The translations under genes and the position numbers were made by a program. The notes below the pieces were generated by a model. It searched no databases and was not told the DNA's origin. It saw nothing but the letters and a program-made list of their open reading frames with translations. 5,143 nucleotides of DNA from SCTD01 sp046593875 (GTDB lineage: Bacteria > Actinomycetota > Actinomycetes > Mycobacteriales > SCTD01). Within the stretch, counting starts at the first letter, position 1; each line of letters begins with the position of its first letter. Below, piece after piece: positions 1-5,118 of the stretch. The stretch lies in the NCBI GenBank assembly GCA_046593875.1, contig JBKJQQ010000171.1, positions 1 to 5,143 of the forward strand, given 5' to 3'.

Positions 1-654
1 CGCCTGGCGGACAGTCCGCTGTGCGAGGCCGGCACGGAGTTCCTGTTCGTCGACGACGGCAGCCCCGACGACACGGTCGCCGTGCTGGAGCAGGCGCTGG
101 CAGGGTCCGGCCTGCAGGCGCAGGTGCTGCGGCTGACGACCAACCAGGGCAAGGGCGCGGCGGTGCGCACCGGGGTGCTGGCTGCGCGAGGGGCCACGGT
201 CGTGTTCGTCGACGCCGACCTGTCCTCGCCACCATCGGCTATCGAGCAGGTGCTCAGCGCGGTCGAGGACGGTGACGCACAGGTCGCGCTGGCGTCGCGT
301 GCCCACCCGCGCAGCGACATCACGACCCGACAGCCGCTGGCCCGCGAGACGGCCGGCAAGACGTTCAACCGGCTGATCCGCATGCTCGGGCTGACCCGGC
401 TACCGGACACGCAGTGCGGGCTCAAGGCCTTCGACGCCGAGACCGCCCGCGCGCTCTTCGAGCCGCTGCGCACGCGGCGGTTCGCCTTCGACGTGGAAGT
501 GCTGGCCCGCGCCGAGCAGCAGGGCCGGCGCATCCGGGTCATCCCGACCGAGTGGGCGCACGTCGAGGAGAGCCGCGTCGCGCCCTTGCGCGACGGACTG
601 CGGATGGCGTGGGACGCGCTCCGGGTCGCCCTGGTCGTACGCCGCTCCCGTTGA
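1..654 (+). CDS. Family 2 glycosyltransferase, dolichyl-/polyprenyl-phosphate sugar transferase type (5' partial)
   Basis: The reading frame is open from the first base and ends at TGA 652-654, giving 217 codons; the N-terminus is outside the window. The GT-A fold motifs of family GT2 are visible: VDDGSPDDT at window codons 17-25 (nucleotide-binding acidic motif), NQGKGAAVRTG at codons 48-58, and the metal-binding DAD at codons 71-73 in VFVDADLSSP. QCGLKAF (codons 138-144) and FAFDVE (161-166) are typical of the ALG5/dolichyl-phosphate glucosyltransferase-like branch. Such enzymes move a sugar from a nucleotide sugar to a polyprenyl phosphate at the cytoplasmic membrane face, for later use in envelope glycosylation. 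No membrane segment is visible in this part, so it is likely soluble or peripheral. Probably only the first few tens of residues are missing, including the usual VVIPxYNE start motif. The donor and acceptor cannot be read from sequence. Family call is firm; substrate is inference. Confidence 0.9.
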   Translation, partial: RLADSPLCEAGTEFLFVDDGSPDDTVAVLEQALAGSGLQAQVLRLTTNQGKGAAVRTGVLAARGATVVFVDADLSSPPSAIEQVLSAVEDGDAQVALASRAHPRSDITTRQPLARETAGKTFNRLIRMLGLTRLPDTQCGLKAFDAETARALFEPLRTRRFAFDVEVLARAEQQGRRIRVIPTEWAHVEESRVAPLRDGLRMAWDALRVALVVRRSR

Positions 655-2019
655 TCAGGCCGGGACGAGCGGGAGCCCCACCGCGAACTCCCCCGACCGG
701 TCCGCCCGCGCGTGATAGCCGTCGTCAGCCCGCACGTGCCAGGTGTAGTCGCCCGGCTCGGCCGGGACGAGTGAGGCGCGGTCGCTGCGCAGGCCGTTCC
801 ACTCGAGCATCGGCCGGGCGTCGTCGCCGACGGCGCGGGCCACGGTGACGCCGTTGCGGTCGTGCACCTCGACGGTCCACGGCGACGCGCTCGACAGCTC
901 GCCCGTCACGACCAGGGGCGTCGGGGCGTGCACCGGCGCGCCGGTCACGGTGACCGACGTGATCCGCGGCGCCGGGCCGAGCATGCGCGCGGCGCCGGTC
1001 CGGATGTCGGCCAGCCGGTCGTAGAGCGCGCCCGGGCAGGCGGTCTGGCCGGTGTCCTTGTGCCCGAAGACGCGGCCGAGCGTGACCTTCGTACCGCTGC
1101 GGTAACGCGGGGACCCACCGCTGGTCAGGGTGACCTTGCCGAGCGGGTCGAACTGCCAGGTGCCGGCGGCGTAGGCCGCGACCCGGCTCAACCCCCGCAC
1201 GATCTCGGGCGTCGGCGCCGCCTTCGTCATGTCGCCCAGGAGCGCGACGCCGAGCGTGCCGGTGTTGAAGCCGGCGGCGTGCGAGCCGATCGTGGCCTTG
1301 CCGAGCCCGCCGGCCCGGCCCTCCCAGATGCCGCCGAAGCGGTCGACCACCAGGTTGTAGCCGAGGTCGTCCCAGCCGCGGGCCTTGACGTGGTAGGCGT
1401 AGTCGGCGCGGATCTTGCGGGGGACCTCGGCGCGGGTGTAGTCGTTGCCGCCCGCGGTGTGGTGGACCACCACCGCCTTGACGCCCTTGGCGTACTCCGG
1501 CCGGCCGCGGCGCAGCGACTCGTCGGCGCCCCAGTCGGCACGGCTCCGCACGCCCCCGAGCGCACTGCCGGCGTCGGCGTGCGCGGCCGACCCGAAGGAC
1601 AGCGAGCGCTGCGCCGGGCCATCGCCGACGCGCACGAGCCGCAGGTCGCGGGCCGCGCCGGTGACCCGCAGGTCGACCGCGGTCGCGCCGCGCGGGCGCC
1701 AGAGCGGCTCGGTGCCCAGCCGCGTTCCGGCGCGCTCGTCGGCCCCGGGGCGGTCGCCGTCCTCGTCGGCGTCCTCCCATGCCGTCCAACCGCGGGCTGT
1801 GCGCCAGCGCACCTCGACGTCGGCGTCGCCGGTGGTCCAGGTGACCCCGACGAGCTGGTCGGCAGCGGCGAGCCGAGCGGTCGTGCTGCCGACCGCCAGC
1901 GCGGTGCTGCGGACGGCCGGCGCGACCACGGGCGTGGCGCTGGTCGTCGCGAGCGACGGGACGGCGGGGCCGAGCAGGGCGGCGGCCAGGACGACGGCCG
2001 CGCGGCGGGACAGGCGCAC
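655..2019 (-). CDS. Secreted N-acetylmuramoyl-L-alanine amidase (PGRP/amidase_2) with C-terminal FlgD-like Ig domain
   Basis: A 454-residue protein predicted to cleave the bond between N-acetylmuramic acid and L-alanine in peptidoglycan, outside the cell. The GTG start at 2019 is chosen because GGAG lies 5 nt upstream and a signal peptide begins there (VRLSRR, then a hydrophobic stretch to about residue 20, cleavage near SLA24 or TSA28). Residues about 55-133 form a beta-rich domain common in actinobacterial PGRPs. The PGRP/amidase_2 domain spans about 155-346. Its expected zinc and catalytic residues are present: HHTAG (H186/H187), Y221 in GYNLVVD, H320 in FGHKDTG, and C328 in TACPG with T326 two residues before. 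Catalysis is therefore likely intact. Residues about 352-447 resemble a FlgD-type Ig fold (LEWNGLRSD, then GDYTWHVRADDG). The frame runs on upstream into the nfo region, but that part is antisense-type shadow. Its role (wall turnover, lysis or defence) is not shown by the sequence. Confidence 0.9.
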   Translation of the reverse strand: MRLSRRAAVVLAAALLGPAVPSLATTSATPVVAPAVRSTALAVGSTTARLAAADQLVGVTWTTGDADVEVRWRTARGWTAWEDADEDGDRPGADERAGTRLGTEPLWRPRGATAVDLRVTGAARDLRLVRVGDGPAQRSLSFGSAAHADAGSALGGVRSRADWGADESLRRGRPEYAKGVKAVVVHHTAGGNDYTRAEVPRKIRADYAYHVKARGWDDLGYNLVVDRFGGIWEGRAGGLGKATIGSHAAGFNTGTLGVALLGDMTKAAPTPEIVRGLSRVAAYAAGTWQFDPLGKVTLTSGGSPRYRSGTKVTLGRVFGHKDTGQTACPGALYDRLADIRTGAARMLGPAPRITSVTVTGAPVHAPTPLVVTGELSSASPWTVEVHDRNGVTVARAVGDDARPMLEWNGLRSDRASLVPAEPGDYTWHVRADDGYHARADRSGEFAVGLPLVPA

Positions 2020-2024
2020 GTGAG

Positions 2025-2028
2025 CTCC
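2025..2028 (-). promoter_or_regulatory. Shine-Dalgarno GGAG fixing the amidase GTG start
   Basis: On the minus strand GGAG is followed by CTCAC and then GTG, a spacing of 5 nt. It sits directly before the first codon of a clear signal peptide. Together these favour GTG 2019 over starts further upstream in the same open frame. Confidence 0.6.
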
Positions 2029-2150
2029 GAGCGGGGAGGGGGCAGGGCCCGAGACGTGCAGGCTGCCCGACTTCGGCGGGTTCGTCCAGAGCGGGTCGGG
2101 AGGGGCTGGTGCGCCGTCCAACGAGCCGGGCGCCGCGCCGGTACGGCGAC

Positions 2151-2912
2151 CTAGGCCGGCAGGTTCTCCCGCAGCCAGGCGATGTCGGTGCTCTGCGCGT
2201 CCTGTCCGCCTGGTGTCTCGCAGACCACCGGCGCTCCCGCCGCGGCCACGACGGCCAGCAGCACGTCCGGGTCGATCTGGCCGTCGCCCAGGTTGGCGTG
2301 CCGGTCGGCGCCCGACCCGAACGCGTCGCGCGAGTTGTTGCAGTGCACGAGGTCGATGCGGCCGGTGATGGCCTTGACCCGGTCGACGACGTCGAGCAGC
2401 TGCTCGCCACCGGCGTGCGCGTGGCAGGTGTCCAGGCAGAAGCCGACGCCCGGGAAGCCGCCGATGCCGTCCCACAGCCGCGCCAGCGCGTCGAAGCGCC
2501 GCGCCATCGCGTGCTCCCCGCCGGCGGTGTTCTCCACCAGGATCGGCAGCGGTGCCTCCATCCGCTCGAAGGTCTTCACCCAGTTCTCCACGCCGATCGA
2601 CGGGTCGTCGCCCGCGGTCACGTGCCCGCCGTGGACGATCAGCCCCTTGGCGCCCACGGAGGCGGCGACGGTCGCGTGGTCGAGCAGGATCTTGCGCGAC
2701 GGGATGCGGATCTTGTTGTTGGGCGAGGCGACGTTCACGATGTAGGGCGCGTGGACGTACAGGTCCATCCCCGTCGTGTCGCCGAGCTCGGGCGCCACCG
2801 CCTTCTTCCAGCTCTGCGGGTCGCCGCAGAAGAACTGCACCAGGTCCGCCCCCCGCGCCCGCCCCTCGGCGAGCGGGTCGTCCTGGCCGACGTGGGCCCC
2901 GATCTGCAGCAT
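2151..2912 (-). CDS. nfo: Deoxyribonuclease IV (apurinic/apyrimidinic endonuclease, Nfo family)
   Basis: A 253-residue TIM-barrel AP endonuclease of family 2 (EC 3.1.21.2) that cuts DNA 5' of abasic sites in base excision repair. Conserved signatures include CLDTCHAHAGG (159-169) and NNSRDAFGSGADRHANLGDG (192-211). By comparison with E. coli Nfo all nine trinuclear zinc ligands are present: H54, H94, E127, D161, H164, H190, D203, H205 and E232. The protein is about 30 residues shorter than E. coli Nfo (285) but runs to a natural TAG. The ATG at 2912 is forced: an in-frame TAG lies only 9 nt before it (2922-2924). There is no Shine-Dalgarno sequence, and a -10-like TAGCCT ends 6 nt before the ATG, so the mRNA is probably leaderless. 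The gene is divergent from the cupredoxin-like gene and lies 131 bp before the amidase on the same strand, with which it might be cotranscribed. Confidence 0.95.
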   Translation of the reverse strand: MLQIGAHVGQDDPLAEGRARGADLVQFFCGDPQSWKKAVAPELGDTTGMDLYVHAPYIVNVASPNNKIRIPSRKILLDHATVAASVGAKGLIVHGGHVTAGDDPSIGVENWVKTFERMEAPLPILVENTAGGEHAMARRFDALARLWDGIGGFPGVGFCLDTCHAHAGGEQLLDVVDRVKAITGRIDLVHCNNSRDAFGSGADRHANLGDGQIDPDVLLAVVAAAGAPVVCETPGGQDAQSTDIAWLRENLPA

Positions 2913-2918
2913 CGGGCC

Positions 2919-2924
2919 AGGCTA
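2919..2924 (-). promoter_or_regulatory. Candidate -10 element of nfo (leaderless transcript)
   Basis: The minus strand reads TAGCCT, which fits the actinobacterial TANNNT -10 consensus. Six bases (GGCCCG) separate it from the ATG, placing the expected transcription start on or next to the A of the start codon. No convincing -35 was found. It overlaps the in-frame TAG before nfo. Confidence 0.4.
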
Positions 2925-2981
2925 CGAGCGCCGCCCCCGTACCGCCTGTGACGCACGACCGGCAGGAGAACGCCCACCGGG

Positions 2982-2990
2982 TGCGAAACT
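2982..2990 (+). promoter_or_regulatory. Candidate extended -10 of the cupredoxin-like gene (leaderless transcript)
   Basis: TGC followed by GAAACT matches an extended -10 (TGn plus hexamer; the hexamer keeps A at position 2 and T at position 6 but has G instead of T at position 1). It ends 6 bases before the GTG at 2997, so transcription would start on or next to the start codon. No good -35 is visible. Confidence 0.4.
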
Positions 2991-2996
2991 AGGAGC

Positions 2997-3824
2997 GTGC
3001 CGTCCCGCCGTCCGACCTCGCTGCTCGTCGTGCTGCTGAGCGCCCTGCTCGGCACGGTCCTGCTCGCGGTCCCGGCGCAGGCTGCGGACAAGGTCGTCAC
3101 GATCACCGCCGAGGGCGTCACGCCCAAGGTGCTCGAGGTCGCGGCAGGCGACACCGTCACCTTCGTCAACGAGGACACCTCGTTCGGCTACCGCGCCCAG
3201 GCGACCAGCGACAACTGGGAGCTCGACAGCGGCCCGGTCGGCCTGCTGCCCGGCCGCCGCTACACCCACCCCGAGCCGATCACCGAGGCCGGCACCTACA
3301 CCTACCGGGTCGCCGAGGGCGTGCCGTACGAGGGGTCGGTCCAGCTGCGCAGCGCTGTCGCCCCGCGCCCGAGCAAGGCGGGCACGACACCGAAGCCTGC
3401 GCAGAACACCGCGCCGAAGCCCGCCTCGTCGCCGACCGGCGGCAGCGGCACCGCGCAGACCCCGCCGGTCGCGGGCGGCTTCGGCACGCTCGGCGCCCCC
3501 TCCACGCCTGCTCCGGGCGGCATCGCGCCCCCACCCGCGATCGCGCTGCCCGAGCTCCCCGGCGAGACGGCCGGTCCGCTGCCGGAGGCCGCGCCCGCGC
3601 CCGAGGTCGAGCAGGCCGGTCCGCTGGCCGTCCCCGGCCGGCTCGGCGCGCCTGCGGGCTACCGGGGCTACGGCCTTCCGGCGGCGCTCGCCGTCGTGCT
3701 GGCCGCCGGCATCGCCTCGCTGCTGGTCCGGCTGCTGCTCGCCGAGCCGACCGCGCGCCGGCGTCGCAGGCCCGGGATGTCCGGCGCCCTGACCGGCTCC
3801 GGACCCGCCGCCACCGTCGACTAG
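2997..3824 (+). CDS. Secreted membrane-anchored protein with a degenerate cupredoxin-like domain
   Basis: A 275-residue protein. Residues 1-29 are a signal peptide (VPSRRPTSLL, hydrophobic core, cleavage after AQA). Residues about 31-118 look like a plastocyanin/azurin-type beta sandwich: EVAAGDTVTFVNED, then DSG and LPG turns, GTYTYRV and a final EGSVQL strand. Residues about 120-222 are a Pro/Ala/Gly-rich linker suited to crossing the wall. A membrane helix (about 227-249) and a basic tail (RRRRR, 254-258) follow, so the domain is displayed outside. All four type 1 copper ligands appear replaced: the usual His by G64, and C-x-x-H-x-x-M by V105, G108 and Y111. The protein has no cysteine. 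It is therefore unlikely to bind copper as a classical cupredoxin, and its function is unknown. GTG 2997 is chosen because the signal peptide begins there; AGGAG lies only 1 nt before it, too close to act as a Shine-Dalgarno site. Confidence 0.85.
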   Translation: MPSRRPTSLLVVLLSALLGTVLLAVPAQAADKVVTITAEGVTPKVLEVAAGDTVTFVNEDTSFGYRAQATSDNWELDSGPVGLLPGRRYTHPEPITEAGTYTYRVAEGVPYEGSVQLRSAVAPRPSKAGTTPKPAQNTAPKPASSPTGGSGTAQTPPVAGGFGTLGAPSTPAPGGIAPPPAIALPELPGETAGPLPEAAPAPEVEQAGPLAVPGRLGAPAGYRGYGLPAALAVVLAAGIASLLVRLLLAEPTARRRRRPGMSGALTGSGPAATVD

Positions 3825-3851
3825 AGCTGCTCGCGGCCGATCTGTCGGACG

Positions 3852-3878
3852 CCGGCCGTACGGTCCGCAGCGGGCCGG
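3852..3878 (+). terminator. Weak GC-rich hairpin after the cupredoxin-like gene
   Basis: CCGGCC (3852-3857) can pair with GGCCGG (3873-3878) across a 15-base loop, 27 bases after the TAG. There is no T-tract, and it lies close to or over where the -35 of the rpsF promoter would be. It may be a weak terminator, or simply a product of the base composition. Confidence 0.2.
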
Positions 3879-3895
3879 GAGCCGGGGCGCTGCGC

Positions 3896-3904
3896 TGGTA
3901 GCGT
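3896..3904 (+). promoter_or_regulatory. Candidate extended -10 promoter element of the rpsF-ssb-rpsR operon
   Basis: TGG followed by TAGCGT fits TGn plus TANNNT. Transcription would start near 3911, leaving a leader of about 70 nt before rpsF that contains the whole predicted regulatory fold. No clear -35 is present. Confidence 0.45.
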
Positions 3905-3928
3905 CGTCACGTTTGCTGACGCGAACGC

Positions 3929-3971
3929 CCTCCTGCCACGGATCGTCCGTGGCCGCTGAGTCCACAGGAGG
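3929..3971 (+). promoter_or_regulatory. Candidate S6:S18-binding autoregulatory leader of rpsF
   Basis: Two perfect helices stack on the 5' strand. The outer one pairs CCTCCTG (3929-3935) with CAGGAGG (3965-3971). The inner one pairs CCACGGA (3936-3942) with TCCGTGG (3946-3952) around a TCG loop. Between them on the 3' side is a 12-base bulge (3953-3964) that begins CCG. The known rpsF leader motif bound by the S6:S18 complex, reported from several phyla, has a helix with an asymmetric bulge carrying a conserved CCG, resembling the 16S rRNA site. The outer helix here uses the first AGGAGG of the rpsF Shine-Dalgarno region, so folding would hinder initiation. The pairing is seen directly; the identity as this motif is inferred from position, shape and the CCG. 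Confidence 0.6.
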
Positions 3972-3976
3972 AGGTG
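3966..3976 (+). promoter_or_regulatory. Extended Shine-Dalgarno AGGAGGAGGTG of rpsF, deciding for the TTG start
   Basis: This is a very strong site. GGAGGT (3970-3975) stands 7 nt before TTG 3983, an ideal distance. The only other start, GTG 3974, would lie inside the Shine-Dalgarno sequence itself, so TTG is preferred. Confidence 0.75.
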
Positions 3977-3982
3977 GGTCAC

Positions 3983-4414
3983 TTGCGTCACTACGAGCTC
4001 ATGGTCATCCTCGACCCCGACCTGGAGGAGCGCACCATCGCTCCCTCCCTCGACACGTTCCTCAACGTCGTGCGCAACGGCGGCGGGACGGTCGAGAAGG
4101 TCGACGTCTGGGGCCGTCGCCGGCTCTCGTTCGAGATGAGCAAGAAGGCCGAGGGCATCTACGCCGTCATCGACCTGACGGCCGAGCCGGCCACGATGAA
4201 GGAGCTGGACCGCCAGCTCAACCTGAACGAGTCGATCATGCGCACGAAGGTCATGCGGCCCGAGCTGCGCGCGAGCAAGGCTGCTCCGGCGTCCACGAAG
4301 ACGCCGGCTGCTGCTGCTGCAGCCCCGGCTGCCGAGGCGCCCGCTGCGGCTCCTGAGTCTGCTCCCGAGGCGGCTCCTGCCGCTGAGGCTGAGGCTCCGG
4401 CCGACGCCAGCTAG
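3983..4414 (+). CDS. rpsF: 30S ribosomal protein S6 with Ala-rich C-terminal extension
   Basis: A 143-residue protein that binds the central domain of 16S rRNA in the 30S platform as a heterodimer with S18. The S6 core covers residues 1-96: MRHYELMVILDPDLEER, GGGTVEKVDVWGRRRLSF (33-50) and EGIYAVIDL (57-65), ending in IMRTKVMRPEL. The TTG start at 3983 gives the usual family beginning MRHYE and is correctly spaced from the Shine-Dalgarno sequence; GTG 3974 would overlap that site. Many actinobacterial S6 proteins end near residue 96. Here a 47-residue tail follows (97-143), with 25 alanines plus Pro and Glu, probably disordered. The tail uses GCT for 14 of its 25 alanines, unlike the GCC/GCG preference nearby. 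It is the first gene of an operon with ssb and rpsR. Confidence 0.96.
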   Translation: MRHYELMVILDPDLEERTIAPSLDTFLNVVRNGGGTVEKVDVWGRRRLSFEMSKKAEGIYAVIDLTAEPATMKELDRQLNLNESIMRTKVMRPELRASKAAPASTKTPAAAAAAPAAEAPAAAPESAPEAAPAAEAEAPADAS

Positions 4415-4415
4415 C

Positions 4416-4467
4416 CGTACCTCTCGTCCACAGATCCGCCCCGCACCGCCCCTTCCCCGCTCCACCT
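4416..4467 (+). promoter_or_regulatory. C-rich, G-poor tract after rpsF (possible Rho-loading or unstructured spacer)
   Basis: This 52-base stretch directly after the rpsF stop has 30 C and only 7 G, a bias not seen elsewhere in the window. C-rich, G-poor, poorly structured RNA is what Rho utilisation sites look like, so partial termination between rpsF and ssb is possible. This is inference from composition only. Confidence 0.25.
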
Positions 4468-4486
4468 GTGCGCACCTGACGCGCAC
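4468..4486 (+). other. Small hairpin in the rpsF-ssb gap
   Basis: GTGCGC (4468-4473) pairs perfectly with GCGCAC (4481-4486) around the 7-base loop ACCTGAC. There is no T-tract, so it is not a standard intrinsic terminator. It could be an RNA processing or pause site, or chance in GC-rich DNA. Confidence 0.3.
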
Positions 4487-4505
4487 GCACCCACACCGAC
4501 TCAAC

Positions 4506-4522
4506 TCCCGCTGAACGCGGGA
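4506..4522 (+). promoter_or_regulatory. Hairpin just upstream of the ssb ribosome binding site
   Basis: TCCCGC (4506-4511) pairs with GCGGGA (4517-4522) around the loop TGAAC, ending 8 bases before AGGAG. The sequence AACTCCCG occurs at 4503-4510 and again at 4536-4543, running into the GTG. CGGGA (4518-4522) could therefore pair with either copy, and the second pairing would tie up the start region. A role in ssb translation is inferred. Confidence 0.35.
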
Positions 4523-4542
4523 AGGGCTAAAGGAGAACTCCC

Positions 4543-5082
4543 GTGGCAGGCGACACCGTCATCACCGTGGTCGGCAACCTCACCGCTGACCCCGAGCTGC
4601 GCTTCACCCCGTCCGGGGCTGCCGTCGCGAACTTCACCGTCGCGTCGACGCCCCGCACCTTCGACAAGAACTCCAACGAGTGGAAGGACGGCGAGGCGCT
4701 CTTCCTGCGCTGCTCCGTCTGGCGCCAGGCCGCCGAGAACGTCGCCGAGTCCCTCTCCCGGGGCTCCGCGGTGATCGTCCAGGGCCGCCTGAAGCAGCGC
4801 TCGTACGAGACGAAGGAAGGCGAGAAGCGCACGGTGTACGAGCTGGACGTCGAGGAGGTCGGCCCTTCCCTGAAGTTCGCTACCGCGAAGGTCACCAAGG
4901 CCTCGCGCAGCGGCGGGGGTGGCGGCGGCTTCGGCGGCGGCGGCGGGCAGTCCCACGGCGGCGGCGCTGCCTCCGGGAGCGCGCCGAGCGGCGGCAGCAC
5001 CTCGTCCGACGACCCGTGGGCCACCGCGCCCGCGGGCGGCGCGGCGAGCTCCGGCGGCTGGTCCGACGAGCCCCCCTTCTAG
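4543..5082 (+). CDS. ssb: Single-stranded DNA-binding protein
   Basis: A 179-residue SSB that coats single-stranded DNA in replication, recombination and repair and recruits partner proteins through its tail. The OB fold covers about residues 1-115: TVITVVGNLTADPELRFT (5-22), AVANFTVAS (27-35), LFLRCSVWRQAAENVAESL (53-71), and GSAVIVQGRLKQRSYE (74-89). Residues 122-172 are a flexible linker with long glycine runs. The protein ends in WSDEPPF, the conserved acidic tip that binds repair and replication partners. A second acidic patch (SSDDPW, 154-159) precedes it, as is common in actinobacterial SSBs. The start is GTG with AGGAG (4531-4535) 7 nt upstream. Its place between rpsF and rpsR is the classic arrangement. 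Length and motifs suggest a complete, functional primary SSB. Confidence 0.97.
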   Translation: MAGDTVITVVGNLTADPELRFTPSGAAVANFTVASTPRTFDKNSNEWKDGEALFLRCSVWRQAAENVAESLSRGSAVIVQGRLKQRSYETKEGEKRTVYELDVEEVGPSLKFATAKVTKASRSGGGGGGFGGGGGQSHGGGAASGSAPSGGSTSSDDPWATAPAGGAASSGGWSDEPPF

Positions 5083-5118
5083 ACCCACCTCAGACTTCAC
5101 CCCGATCAGGAGACGACG

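Noticed and set aside
2126..2141. GC palindrome after the nfo stop as a possible terminator
   Set aside because: The arms CCGG/CCGG are short, the centre cannot form a good loop without bulges, and there is no T-tract on the transcribed strand.
862..2154. 430-codon open frame on the + strand opposite the amidase
   Set aside because: It is a typical GC-rich antisense shadow: its composition is Arg/Gly/Ala-heavy, it has no recognisable motif, and the opposite strand encodes a clear conserved enzyme.
2020..2475. N-terminal extension of the amidase frame into the nfo region, which would give a 606-residue protein
   Set aside because: The extension overlaps conserved nfo sequence on the same strand in another frame and is Arg/Gly/Pro-rich without domain features. 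A signal peptide with its own Shine-Dalgarno sequence begins at 2019.
2991..2995. AGGAG as a Shine-Dalgarno site for the cupredoxin-like gene
   Set aside because: Only 1 nt separates it from the GTG, and no later start codon preserves the signal peptide at a workable distance.
2922..3965. 347-codon open frame on the - strand opposite the cupredoxin-like gene
   Set aside because: It is low-complexity Arg/Gly/Ala sequence spanning the nfo promoter, the whole + strand gene and the rpsF leader, which is the pattern of a shadow frame.
3821..4504. 227-codon - strand open frame across rpsF
   Set aside because: It is antisense to well-conserved S6 and Ser/Arg-rich, with no family resemblance.
4913..5050. 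Glycine-codon repeats in ssb as a possible separate repeat element
   Set aside because: They encode the normal flexible Gly-rich linker of actinobacterial SSBs.
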